Shown here: positions 1 through 7,784 of the stretch, piece by piece | How positions within the stretch are numbered: the first letter of the stretch is position 1 | Layout: each line of letters starts with the position of its first letter | From: Ampelomyces quisqualis | Taxonomy: Eukaryota > Ascomycota > Dothideomycetes > Pleosporales > Phaeosphaeriaceae | Assembly (NCBI GenBank): GCA_018398575.1 | Contig: JAGTXZ010000022.1 | Coordinates: forward strand, 180,001 to 207,500 | Length of the DNA: 27,500 nt | Direction: 5' to 3' | Program-made: the position numbers and the translations under genes | The notes under the pieces: model-generated | What the model was told of the DNA's origin: nothing | Seen by the model: the letters and a program-made list of their open reading frames with translations, nothing else | Databases searched by the model: none

Positions 1-8
1 CCCTGTTG

Positions 9-40
<32 letters not shown>

Positions 41-76
41 GTTCAGCGGGTATCCCTACCTGATCCGAGGTCAAAC
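1..76 (-). rRNA. 28S (LSU) rRNA, 5' end only, unit A
   Basis: This is the first 76 bases of the large-subunit rRNA, cut by the window edge. The reverse complement of the well-known LSU primer region (cctccgcttattgatatgc) is present unmutated at about 19-37. The 5' end is placed at the ggtcaaac ending at 76, matching the usual fungal GTTTGACCTC start. No RIP-type change is visible, unlike the same stretch in units B (11060-11130) and C (22180-22250). The rest of this 28S lies outside the window on the left. Confidence 0.95.
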
Positions 77-222
77 GTAAGGGACTTACTGGAAGCTGGT
101 GTTTAAGACTGGAAGTGCAAGATGTGCTGCTTTCTATGCCAAAACACTGGCTGCTAATTGCTTTGAGGTGAGTCCAAGCAAAGCATAGACAAACACTCCA
201 ACAAGCAGAGCTTGAGGGTACA
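77..222 (-). other. ITS2, unit A
   Basis: This is the spacer between 5.8S and 28S, 146 bases here against 150 in units B and C. Read on the minus strand it starts with a GTACCCTCAAGCTCTGCTTG-type stretch, which is common in Pleosporales. It is not RIP-mutated. Several one- or two-base differences from the other units fall in short runs (for example gctgctttc for gctgcgcttc near 128), part of the general indel pattern of unit A. Confidence 0.9.
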
Positions 223-374
223 AATGACGCTCGAACAGGCATGCCCCATGGAATACCAAGGGGCGCAATGCGTTCAAAGATTCGATGATTCACTGAATTC
301 TGCACCACACTACTTATCGCATTTCGCTGCGTTCTTCATCGATGCCAGAACCAAGAGATCCGTTGTTGAAAGTT
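223..374 (-). rRNA. 5.8S rRNA, unit A (with small deletions)
   Basis: 5.8S rRNA pairs with the 5' end of 28S in the large ribosomal subunit. The copy runs from the aaatgacgctcgaacagg end at 223 to gttgaaagtt at 374. The sequence is essentially the ascomycete consensus with no C-to-T decay. It is 152 bases long, while units B and C both have the normal 157. The missing bases are two at gcaatgcgttc (about 268) and about three at ctgcaccacac (about 303). 5.8S is almost invariant and the mutated copies keep those bases, so a sequencing or assembly error is more likely than a real variant. Confidence 0.95.
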
Positions 375-562
375 GTAATTATTAAGTTTCTCAGACACTG
401 ATTGAATATTCAAGGGTTTTAATTTATCCAGCCAGCGGGTTATACCCGCTGAGGAAACGTAGGTACGCAAAAGACAGGGTTGACTTAGAGGATCATGCTG
501 CTCGTCAGTAGCAATACTATACAGCCTAACAGACCTCTTTAGCAGTAGCAAGCTACTAAATG
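375..562 (-). other. ITS1, unit A
   Basis: This is the spacer between 18S and 5.8S, 188 bases here and 190 in B and C. It holds a perfect 7-bp hairpin at 434-450 (agcgggt, loop tat, acccgct), a conserved element near the 3' part of ITS1 in many Pleosporales. The same hairpin is kept in unit B despite RIP, because changes occur in matching pairs. There is no coding potential. Confidence 0.9.
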
Positions 563-2306
563 TAATGATCCTTCCGCAGTTCACCTACGGAAACCTTGTG
601 ACTTTTTACTTCCTCTAAATGACCGAGTTTGACGAACTTTCCGGCTTAGATGGTCGTTGCCAACCTTCCTGCCAGTCCGAAGGCCTCACTGAGCCATTCA
701 ATCGGTAGTAGCGACGGGTGTGTACAAAGGGCAGGACGTAATCAACGCATGCTGATGACACGCGCTAGGCATTCCTCGTTGAAGAGCAATAATTGCAATG
801 TTTATCCCCAGCACGACAGAGTTTAACAAGATTGCCCAGACCTTTCGGCCAAGGTAAAGAACTCGTTGCTCTGTCAGTGTAAGCGCGTGCGGCCCAGAAC
901 ATCTAAGGGCATCACAGACCTGTTATTGCTCAAACTTCCATCGGCTTGAGCCGATAGTCCCTCTAAGAAGCCGGCGACCAGCCAGCTAGCCTGGCTATTT
1001 AGCAGGTTAAGGTCTCGTTCGTTATCGCAATTAAGCAGACAAATCACTCCACCAAGAAGAACGGCCATGCACCACCACCTGAAAAATCAAGAAAGAGCTC
1101 TCAATCTGTCAATCCTTATTTCATCTGACCTGGTGAGTTTCCCGTGTTGAATTAAGCCGCAGGCTCCACGCCCGGTGGTGCCCTTCCGCAATTTCTTTAA
1201 GTTTCAGCCTTGGACCATACTCCCAGAACCCAAAAACTTTGATTTCGTAAGGTGCCGAGCGAGTCAGAAAAAGAACATCGCCCGATCCCTAGTCGGCATA
1301 GTTTACGGTTAAGACTACGACGGTATCTGATCGTCTCGATCCCCTAACTTTCGTTCACTGATTAATGAAAACATCCTGGCAAATGCTTTCGCAGTAGTTA
1401 GTCTTCAATAAATCCAAGAATTTCACCTCTGACAATTGAATACTGATGCCCCGACTGTCCCTATTAATCATTACGGCGGTCCTAGAAACCAACAAAAAAA
1501 TAGGACCGCACGTCCTATTCTATTATTCCATGCTAACGTATTCGAGCAAAGGCCTGCTTTGAACACTCTAATTTTTTCAAAGTAAAAGTCCTGGTCCCCA
1601 ACACGCCCAGTAAAGGCATGAGGTTCTCAGAAGCCCTGGCCGGACAAGTACACGCGGTGAGGCGGACCTGCCAGCCAGACCCAAGTTTCAACTACGAGCT
1701 TTTTAACTGCAACAACTTTAATATACGCTATTGAGCTGGAATTACCGCGGCTGCTGGCACCAGACTTGCTCCAATTGTTCCTCGTTAAGAGGTTTAAATT
1801 GTACTCATTCCAATTACAAGACCCAAAAGAGCCCTGTATCAGTATTTATTGTCACTACCTCCCGTGTCGGGATTGTAATTTGCGCCTGCTGCCTTCCTTG
1901 GATGTGGTAGCCGTTTCTCAGGCTCCTCTCCGAATCGAACCCAATTCCCGTTACCTGTTGAAACCATGGTAAGCCAATACCTTACCATCGAAAGTTGATA
2001 GGCAGAAATTTGAATGAACTGTCGCCGGCGCAAGGCCATGCGATCCGTAAAGTTATCATGAATCACCAAGAAGCCCCCGAAGGGCGTTGGTTTTTTATCT
2101 AATAAATACACCCCTCCCGAAGTTGAGGTTTTAGCATGTATTAGCTCTAGAATTACCACGGTTGTCCAAGTAGTAAGGTACTATCAAATAAACGATAACT
2201 GATTTAATGAGCCATTCGCAGTTTCACGGTATAATTGTTTATACTTAGACATGCATGGCTTAATCTTTGAGACAAGCATATGACTACTGGCAGAATCAAC
2301 CAGGTA
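563..2306 (-). rRNA. 18S (SSU) rRNA, unit A, not RIP-mutated but with many small indels
   Basis: This is the small-subunit rRNA. The 3' end is set by taatgatcc at 563 (GGATCATTA in the RNA) and the 5' end by the complement of ACCTGGTTGATTCTGCCAGT ending near 2306. No intron is present. It is 1744 bases long, while units B and C are 1798 and 1797, so about 53 bases are missing in many small steps. Examples are gcgacgggtgtgtac at about 711-725 (three bases lost from the decoding-site consensus), gcgctaggcatt near 762 (four lost), gctattgagctgg near 1727 and gacttgctcc near 1763. One run is longer, accaacaaaaaaatagg near 1488. Such losses in the most conserved core cannot be tolerated in a working 18S. 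The C and G content is otherwise intact, so I read this as an intact-type unit assembled with consensus errors. A decayed unit is the alternative. Confidence 0.93.
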
Positions 2307-2896
2307 ACTATCTTAAGTCAAAGAGCCGGAACTCCAAGACAGACCCCCGAGAGGAGCCGACTTTTACTAGGCAGGAGAACACCAAAGGCTCCAAGCCGCT
2401 ACACAATCAAAGCTAATAGCAATGACAGCATAGACGACCGATTCAATTGCCCCCACTGAGTTTCCCAAAAGCTGGTCCGCAACGAGACATGGCTGACGTT
2501 CCCATCAGAATCCATTTCCGCTACATACAGCCCTCAGGAGGAGAAAACCTGCGCCGCGACACGCTAAAAGCGGATACACGACGTGATTGTCCCCTAAGAT
2601 CTGCTGAGTAGATGGCAGAGCCAGCAATCCACAGACCCCACGTAGTGCCCGTCAGAATTTAACGGGCTTCTATCCCACAATAGGCACAGGACAACCGCAA
2701 TAACAATTTTGGCTGCCAACACCCACGAGAGAGAGCCTAGGCCTTGTGATCGCAGCTTAGTTGCCTTTGCCAGCGGCTCACAAGAAAACAAGGCAAGCAA
2801 GTACGAGACTTGAAGCAAACGCGTGAGGACCAGCCGAAGCCGCTTAACCTCTGAGCAAGAGCGCCCGTTTCGCGTGTTGATCCGCCGAAAATAGCG
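2307..2896 (-). other. 5' ETS, unit A
   Basis: This is the leader of the rRNA precursor upstream of 18S. Its extent is inferred from the 18S 5' end and the proposed initiation region near 2897-2931. It has normal base composition and no RIP signature. It is base-for-base identical to 24545-25134 in unit C. Against unit B it lacks several single bases in short runs (aacgggctt for aacagggctt, gagagcct for gagaggcct). An open frame on the minus strand at 2594-2818 is a spacer shadow. Confidence 0.7.
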
Positions 2897-2931
2897 TATA
2901 GGTAGCCTATACTGTTTTCTTTAGATAGGCT
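2897..2931 (-). promoter_or_regulatory. Candidate Pol I initiation region with overlapping inverted repeats
   Basis: A palindrome tataggtagcctata lies at 2897-2911 (arms TATAGG/CCTATA). A second inverted repeat, agcctat at 2904-2910 and ataggct at 2925-2931, overlaps it. The same elements occur at 14021-14055 and 25135-25169, unmutated even in unit B, whose flanks are changed. The block sits between the ETS and the AT-rich spacer, where an rDNA promoter is expected. Assignment to RNA polymerase I initiation rests on position and conservation; fungal Pol I promoters have no consensus I can match with certainty. Confidence 0.3.
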
Positions 2932-3145
2932 GCAGAAAAGTAATTAGATTTTTCTGCTCCCTTATGTACGCGAACACCTTGGGTTTGATTTTTGTGAGCG
3001 CGGGGTTGACGTGTCGGAAAAGGTCTCGGAGGTTGAGCAATTTGGTGCGGAGGTTAACCTGCGCACCGTCACCAAAAGCATAAACCGTGATCGCCGAGTT
3101 ACACTTGCCTTGGTTTTTACTTGTATAACAATATATTTTAACCAA
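2932..3145 (-). promoter_or_regulatory. Conserved non-AT-rich upstream block (putative upstream promoter/IGS2 edge)
   Basis: About 214 bases of ordinary composition lie between the inverted repeats and the AT-rich spacer. Unit B has the same block (14056-14280) with scattered G-to-A and C-to-T changes and a few extra bases; unit C has an exact copy (25170-25383). Composition falls sharply to AT-rich at about 3145, and at the same place in all three units. An upstream promoter element is plausible from the position. A minus-strand frame of 74 codons here is disrupted by length differences in unit B and is not a gene. Confidence 0.35.
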
Positions 3146-4712
3146 AATTATATAATCTAGATAAGTAGAGCAACTACTTATTTTTTTACTAGTATAAGTT
3201 ATATTCTAACTATAAAATAATATTATACATACAAATAAAGCTACAAATAAACTATTTTAGTACTAGAAAAATATTCTATAATAGAATAATATTATCTATA
3301 CTAATAAAGCTACAAATCTTATTCTATACTAGTATAATCTAAAATTATAAAGGTACTTATATACCCTAAACTCTAAAGAAAATCTTAATTATAATCTATA
3401 CTAGTCTAGCTACTTTTCTTTTGTTATTAAAATTATATATATTTATAATATATTATTATTAGATCTATACTAGTAGAGCTGTTTATATCTTTTTAAAACT
3501 AGTATAGTTTTTTCTTCTATGTATAATAGTATTACTAGCTTATTTACTATAACAAAAAAATTCTACTATATAGAACAAGAGATTAGTAGAAACTAAATAT
3601 AAATTTTCTTTTATAAAGAAATATATAGCTTGTAAAACAAAACTTCTATTTAATATAACTAATAGAAGATTCTTCTCTTACCTAAGATATAGAAATAAAC
3701 TTCTTATAAATTTTAAAAAGTTAGAGCTAAGTATTAGAGCTACAACTAATATTACTACTTTACGTTCTTATATCTTTTCTAAGCCTACTAATATTCTATA
3801 TAACTATACTAGATAAGAAAACAGAGTTTTAAATAACCTACTAGCTTTTTATTTAAAATAGAAAAAATCTAGTAGCTCTAAATATAGATAATAATAATCT
3901 AGACAAGTAACGCTACTACTATCTATTTCTTACTAGTATAAGTTATATTCTAACTATAAAATAATATAATATATATGTTTAAACTACTAATACTAGTATA
4001 ATATATTTGTGTAAAACTACTAACGTCTCTTATTACTAATATAGTATAAATTTTAATACAAACTAAGATAATCTAGATAAGTAGAATTATTAATATCTTT
4101 TTTTATAATGTATAGTCTAAATAAGTAGAGCTACTAATATTTAGTTTTTACTCTATTACATTTACTTTAAATACTAAAGAATAGTTCTATACTAGTATAA
4201 TAAAGATTTTACTTTAAAATAATAGTATCTAAACTAGTATATTAATCTTATATAATCTACTAGTATAATATAGATTCTACTCTAAACTATTATTATATTA
4301 TCTATAAAGCTTGTTATATCTTTTCTAAACTAGAATTTTATAGATTTTAACTATATAATAATTATATATAGACTAGTTAAGCTACTTATCTCTATTTTAA
4401 ACTAGAGAAATATATTTTTCTAATATAATATAATCTTAGCTAATAAAGCTAGGACTATTTTAAACTAGAAAAATATTGTTTTTAACTATAATATAATATA
4501 ATCTTACCTAATAAAGCTAACACGTTATTTATAGTATATTATATAAATTCTAGTATAGAAAAAAATAATATAGACTAAAAATCTAGTAATATCTAGTTTT
4601 TACAATTATTATATAATATCTAGTAAAAGAAAATTATAATCTAAACTAAGAAGCTAGTAATATCTTTCTCTAACTAGTGTTATATAAAGTTTACTAGAAA
4701 CTAATAGAATCT

Positions 4713-4767
4713 ATACTAAAAAAGCTACTTATATAAGTTTTATACTAAAAAAGCTACTTATATAAGT
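4713..4767. repeat. 27-bp direct tandem duplication in IGS copy 1
   Basis: Two adjacent copies of actaaaaaagctacttatat followed by aagtttt. The pair is also present in IGS copy 2 (about 15853-15907) and copy 3 (about 26944-26998, with single-base length changes). It therefore predates duplication or homogenisation of the spacers. Confidence 0.7.
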
Positions 4768-5667
4768 TTTATACTAGTACTATCTTTATTCTACCTATAG
4801 TATATTAGATCTAGCCTAGTTTAAGTTAAGTATCTATATAAGCTAGAAATACTAAAAATCTCTAGATCTATACCTTTCTTTTCTTAAGTTATACTAGAAG
4901 AAAGTAACAACTAATAATAGTTTTTTTTTTCTTAGTAGAAGTAAGCTTTCTAATACTTGTAAAGAATTGTATAATTTTAAGGTTTAGTAATATTAGATAT
5001 ATATACTAACTTTGCTGTAAAGAATTATTAGTCTTTTATTTTCTTTTCTTTTTCTTATTTTTATTATAAGTTTAAAAAAGTAGTAAGAGTATACTCTAAT
5101 ATAGTAATACTTCTATATATATAACTTTAAAAAGCCTACTAATATTTGTATTTAATAAGTACTAGAGAATAAGAATATAGTAAAGTAATTATAAATATTC
5201 TTTATTAACTAATATAATAGGTACTATGTTTAAGATAAACTAGAATTTATTATTCTATTTACTAAGACTAATATAAGTTTATTTTTACTAATAGAAAGGT
5301 AATATATTTTTATATTATAGCAGTTAGACGTATAAGAGATATTATAACTCTAAAAATATTTCTACTATTTAATAATTTAATTTTTTGTCTTAATTCTTAT
5401 AGAAAGATTCTAAAATAATAAGAATAGTTTTATAATTTTAGGAAAAAGACTAACACTTTTATATTAAATAAACAAAAATTATCTATTTTATACTTTATAC
5501 TTATATAAGTCTCTATATATAAGAGTAGATAAGTTATTATAAATATTAGATTAAGATATAGTAAGATATAAGATTACTACTATCTAGAAAAAATAAAGTT
5601 TATAATTTTTTTTCTAATATTTACTTAACTTAATTACATATTAAGAGTACTATTATAATTAACTAAA

Positions 5668-5988
5668 GCTACCTTAAACCTACTACCTACTCTAAACGTA
5701 CTAGTAACTTTACACTTACTAGCTACCTAGGCCTATATTAAATTCTAGATATAAGCTAAAATAAGAATAATTAAAAAGAGGAAAACTATTCTAACTAAGT
5801 ATAAAAAGCTTTCTTTAACTAACTAGGTATTTTAAATTTATAAGAGCCTAAAATATAGTAGTAACTTTTATTCTATTAGCTACCTTAACCTACTAGCTAC
5901 CTTAGCTACTCTAAACTTACTAGCTACCTTAAACTTACTAGCTACCTTAGACTTACTAGTAACTTCTAACCTACTAGCTACTTTAAGG
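5668..5988. repeat. Degenerate 18-bp repeats (cttactagctac family), IGS copy 1
   Basis: Two clusters, at 5668-5732 and 5878-5988, hold degenerate copies of an 18-bp unit of the form taaacttactagctacct. Variants such as taacctactagctacct and tagacttactagtaactt occur. The same family forms a clean tandem array at 6951-7040. The clusters recur in IGS copy 2 (about 16795-17115). Confidence 0.7.
5730..5814 (+). repeat. 85-bp dispersed direct repeat, member 1 (partner 6036-6120)
   Basis: Starts ggcctatatt and ends taaaaagctttct. It aligns without gaps to 6036-6120 with about seven differences, several of them not transitions. Both members lie beside 18-bp repeats of the cttactagctac family, which suggests a larger duplicated block of about 306 bp. 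Both recur in IGS copy 2. Confidence 0.75.
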
Positions 5989-6035
5989 ATATATATAACT
6001 AAAAAAATAGATATTATAAATAAAATAGCTACTAA

Positions 6036-6120
6036 GGCCTATATTTTATTCTAGATACAACCTAAAATAGAAATAATTAAAAAGAGAAAAACTATTCTAA
6101 CTAAGTATAAAAAGCTTTCT
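6036..6120 (+). repeat. 85-bp dispersed direct repeat, member 2 (partner 5730-5814)
   Basis: Gap-free partner of the 85-bp element at 5730-5814, spaced 306 bp from it in the same orientation. The shared core attctaactaagtataaaa is identical in the two. Confidence 0.75.
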
Positions 6121-6325
6121 TAGGTAAATTAAGAAAGAAGCTTACGTAACTTCTTTAGTACTACTAAATATAGGAATTTATAATTACTAAGCATAGGCTA
6201 ACTAGTTACCTTTTTTAGAATTAATTATAAAACAATTTTTAGAGTAGAAGTATAATATTAGTTCTAACTAGGCCTAAGTTATATAGATATTAGATAAAAG
6301 ACTATGTAACTAGACGTATTCTCTA

Positions 6326-6950
6326 CTTAAGTTTTTTTAAAATCTCTAGTTTTAAAGTTAATAGTTTTTTTTTATATTTGTTTACAAATTAAACTATTAA
6401 AAATAGTATTATTCTTTTTAGACTTTAAACTAGAGCTATTTACTTAACTTTTTATCTTTATCTAAGTGTATCTTTGTTAAGAGGTAGTAGATAAGATTTT
6501 AGTTATATTATATTATAATATAGTATAGATATAGGCTTAAGTTTCTTTAAAACTCTTTTGTTATAAATTTTAAGTTTTTATTTATTTCTGTTTGCAAATT
6601 AAGATATTTAAAATACTATTATTTTTCTAAGATTTAAATATAAAGCTTATTAATAAAATAAACTAAAACTAATTACTTAACTATTTATCTATAGATAAGC
6701 CTATTTATACTAAAAGGTAGTAGATAAGACTTTAGTTATATTAGAATTTAATATAGAATAGATATAGGCTTTAGGTTTTTTTAAAAATCTCTAGTTTAGA
6801 AATCTTAGTTTTTTATTTTTATTTTTACAAAGACATTACAAGTAGTATATATATAAGCTTACTTCTGTCTAAAATATACTTAGTTGTAATCTAATATTCT
6901 TTGAATAATTTTTGTTAAAAAATTCTTTAATTTTAACAGTACTATTATTT
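6326..6950 (+). repeat. About 210-233-bp tandem sub-repeats (2-3 copies), IGS copy 1
   Basis: Three successive blocks start with cttaagtttttttaaaa (6326), cttaagtttctttaaaa (6536) and ctttaggtttttttaaaa (6769). Each is followed by a similar order of segments: a tttgtttacaaatta-like stretch, ttacttaact, ttatct, and ggtagtagataaga before the next start. The third copy is partial. The same three starts occur in IGS copy 2 at 17455, 17665 and about 17897. These are old spacer sub-repeats, diverged from one another but uniform between rDNA units. Confidence 0.65.
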
Positions 6951-7040
6951 TAAACTTACTAGCTACTCTAAACTTACTAGCTACTCTAAACTTACTAGCT
7001 ACTCTAAACTTACTAGCTACTCTAAACTTACTAGTTATTA
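6951..7040. repeat. 18-bp tandem array, five copies, IGS copy 1
   Basis: The unit taaacttactagctactc is repeated at 6951, 6969, 6987, 7005 and 7023; the last copy diverges at its 3' end. The array marks the border between the AT-rich spacer and the G+C-richer hairpin array. It is repeated exactly in IGS copy 2 at 18079-18168. Confidence 0.9.
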
Positions 7041-7063
7041 CCTACCAGAGATTTTTATACAGT

Positions 7064-7650
7064 ACCTGCAAGGCTCCCTAAATAAATAGATAGACAGCCT
7101 ATACGCTCTTGCAAGAGCTGCTATAATATTAAGGAGCGCCTGTAGGACTCTCTAAATAAATAGAGAGACAGCCTATACGCCCCTCTTGCAGAGGCTGCCA
7201 AAATCTTAAGTAAAATAGAGAGACAGCCTATACGCCCCTACAAGAGCTGCTATAATATCAAGCAGCGCCTGTAGGACCCCCTAAATAAATAGGGAGACAG
7301 CCTGTACGCCCCTATAGAAGCTGCCTAAGATTTTCAAGCACGACCTGCAAGGCCCCCTAAATAAATAGAGAGACAGCCTGTACACCCTTGCAGAGGCTGC
7401 TAAAATCTCAAGCAGCACCTGCACAGCCCCCTAAATAAATAGAGAGACAGCCTGTACGCCCTTGCAAGAGCCGCTGAATCTAGCAGCACCTGCAAGGCCC
7501 TCTAAATAAATAGAGAGACAGCCTGTACGCCCTTGCAGAGGCTGCTAAAATCTCAAGCAGCACCTGCAAGGCCCCCTAAATAAATAGAGAGACAGCCTGT
7601 ACGCCCCTGCAAGAGCAGCTAAAAATCTCTAGCAGCGCCTACAAGGCTCC
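7064..7650 (-). repeat. Hairpin-forming tandem array of about 74 bp x 8 (candidate Pol I terminator / replication fork barrier region)
   Basis: Eight units are marked by a taaataaatag core at 7079, 7153, 7211 (degenerate), 7282, 7358, 7432, 7503 and 7577, spaced mostly 71-76 bp. Each unit can form two stems. One is short and surrounds the core (tctcta/tagaga, or ccctA/taggg at 7279-7294). The other is long: 7531-7546 (ccttgcagaggctgct) and 7556-7571 (agcagcacctgcaagg) pair over 16 bases with two mismatches. The array lies about 135 bp beyond the 28S 3' end of unit B on the transcribed strand. That is where rDNA termination and fork-barrier repeats lie in other fungi; the function is inferred from position and structure only. 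G+C is much higher than in the adjoining spacer, although the array is repetitive. Confidence 0.6.
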
Positions 7651-7784
7651 TAAATTATCTAGCAAGTGCGCCTATATGCTCTGACTAGAAACGTAGATTA
7701 TTCTAGCGCTCCTGCAGCACTATCCCCCTCTAGTAGACATGTTCCTAATGTTACACTAGATAAGGAGGAATAATTCCTATATTC
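7651..7784 (-). other. 3' ETS / spacer between 28S end and hairpin array, unit B
   Basis: A short non-repetitive stretch of normal composition directly downstream (minus strand) of the 28S 3' end. It is shared with 18771-18900 of unit C with transitions only (ctctgactagaaacg versus ctctgactggaaacg). The exact rRNA 3' end is uncertain by about 10-15 bases. Confidence 0.55.

Larger units (their letters stand above)
3146..7040. repeat. AT-rich intergenic spacer (IGS), copy 1
   Basis: This is about 3.9 kb of extremely AT-rich sequence (roughly 15-25% G+C by eye) with no open frame of note. It is dominated by TA-rich words such as actagtata and ctagtata, the expected end product of CpA-to-TpA change on both strands. 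CpG and CpA are scarce. It matches IGS copy 2 (14281-18168) almost base for base, and copy 3 to the window end. Internal repeats are listed separately. No 5S gene, tRNA or recognisable transposon reading frame can be seen. It could be ordinary rDNA spacer mutated to saturation, or spacer enlarged by old insertions now unrecognisable. Confidence 0.85.

Noticed and set aside
336..584. Minus-strand 82-codon frame
   Set aside because: It spans ITS1, the 5.8S 5' end and the last bases of 18S. It is a shadow of non-coding rDNA and is broken by changes in units B and C.
1766..2159. Overlapping frames of 68 and 106 codons on both strands
   Set aside because: Both lie inside 18S. They exist only because of the small deletions of unit A and have no counterpart in the full-length 18S copies.
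2291..2300. G-to-A change at the very 5' end of 18S (cagaatcaacc) as a RIP hit in clean units
   Set aside because: It is present in all three units, including unmutated A, and I believe the same variant (GATTCTGCC) is normal in some Dothideomycetes, so it is probably the species sequence.
2594..3145. Two 74-codon minus-strand frames, repeated exactly at 24832-25383
   Set aside because: They are in the ETS and upstream block. Exact repetition reflects the A/C identity and not coding selection; in unit B the frames are shifted by one-base length differences.
3146..7040. Degraded transposable element in the spacer
   Set aside because: The AT-rich content and size fit a RIP-mutated element, but I see no terminal repeats, target-site duplication or recognisable protein remnant, and the block is a regular part of each rDNA unit.
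6951..7040. Telomere-like or subtelomeric repeat
   Set aside because: The 18-bp unit does not contain TTAGGG or a variant, and it sits inside the rDNA spacer.
7064..7650. Possible CRISPR array
   Set aside because: Regular units with a conserved core suggested repeats and spacers, but the whole 74-bp unit is conserved, hairpins fill the intervals, and the setting is fungal rDNA.
3146..7784. 5S rRNA gene in the spacer
   Set aside because: No stretch resembling 5S or its internal control region was found on either strand. In most Pezizomycotina 5S genes are dispersed.
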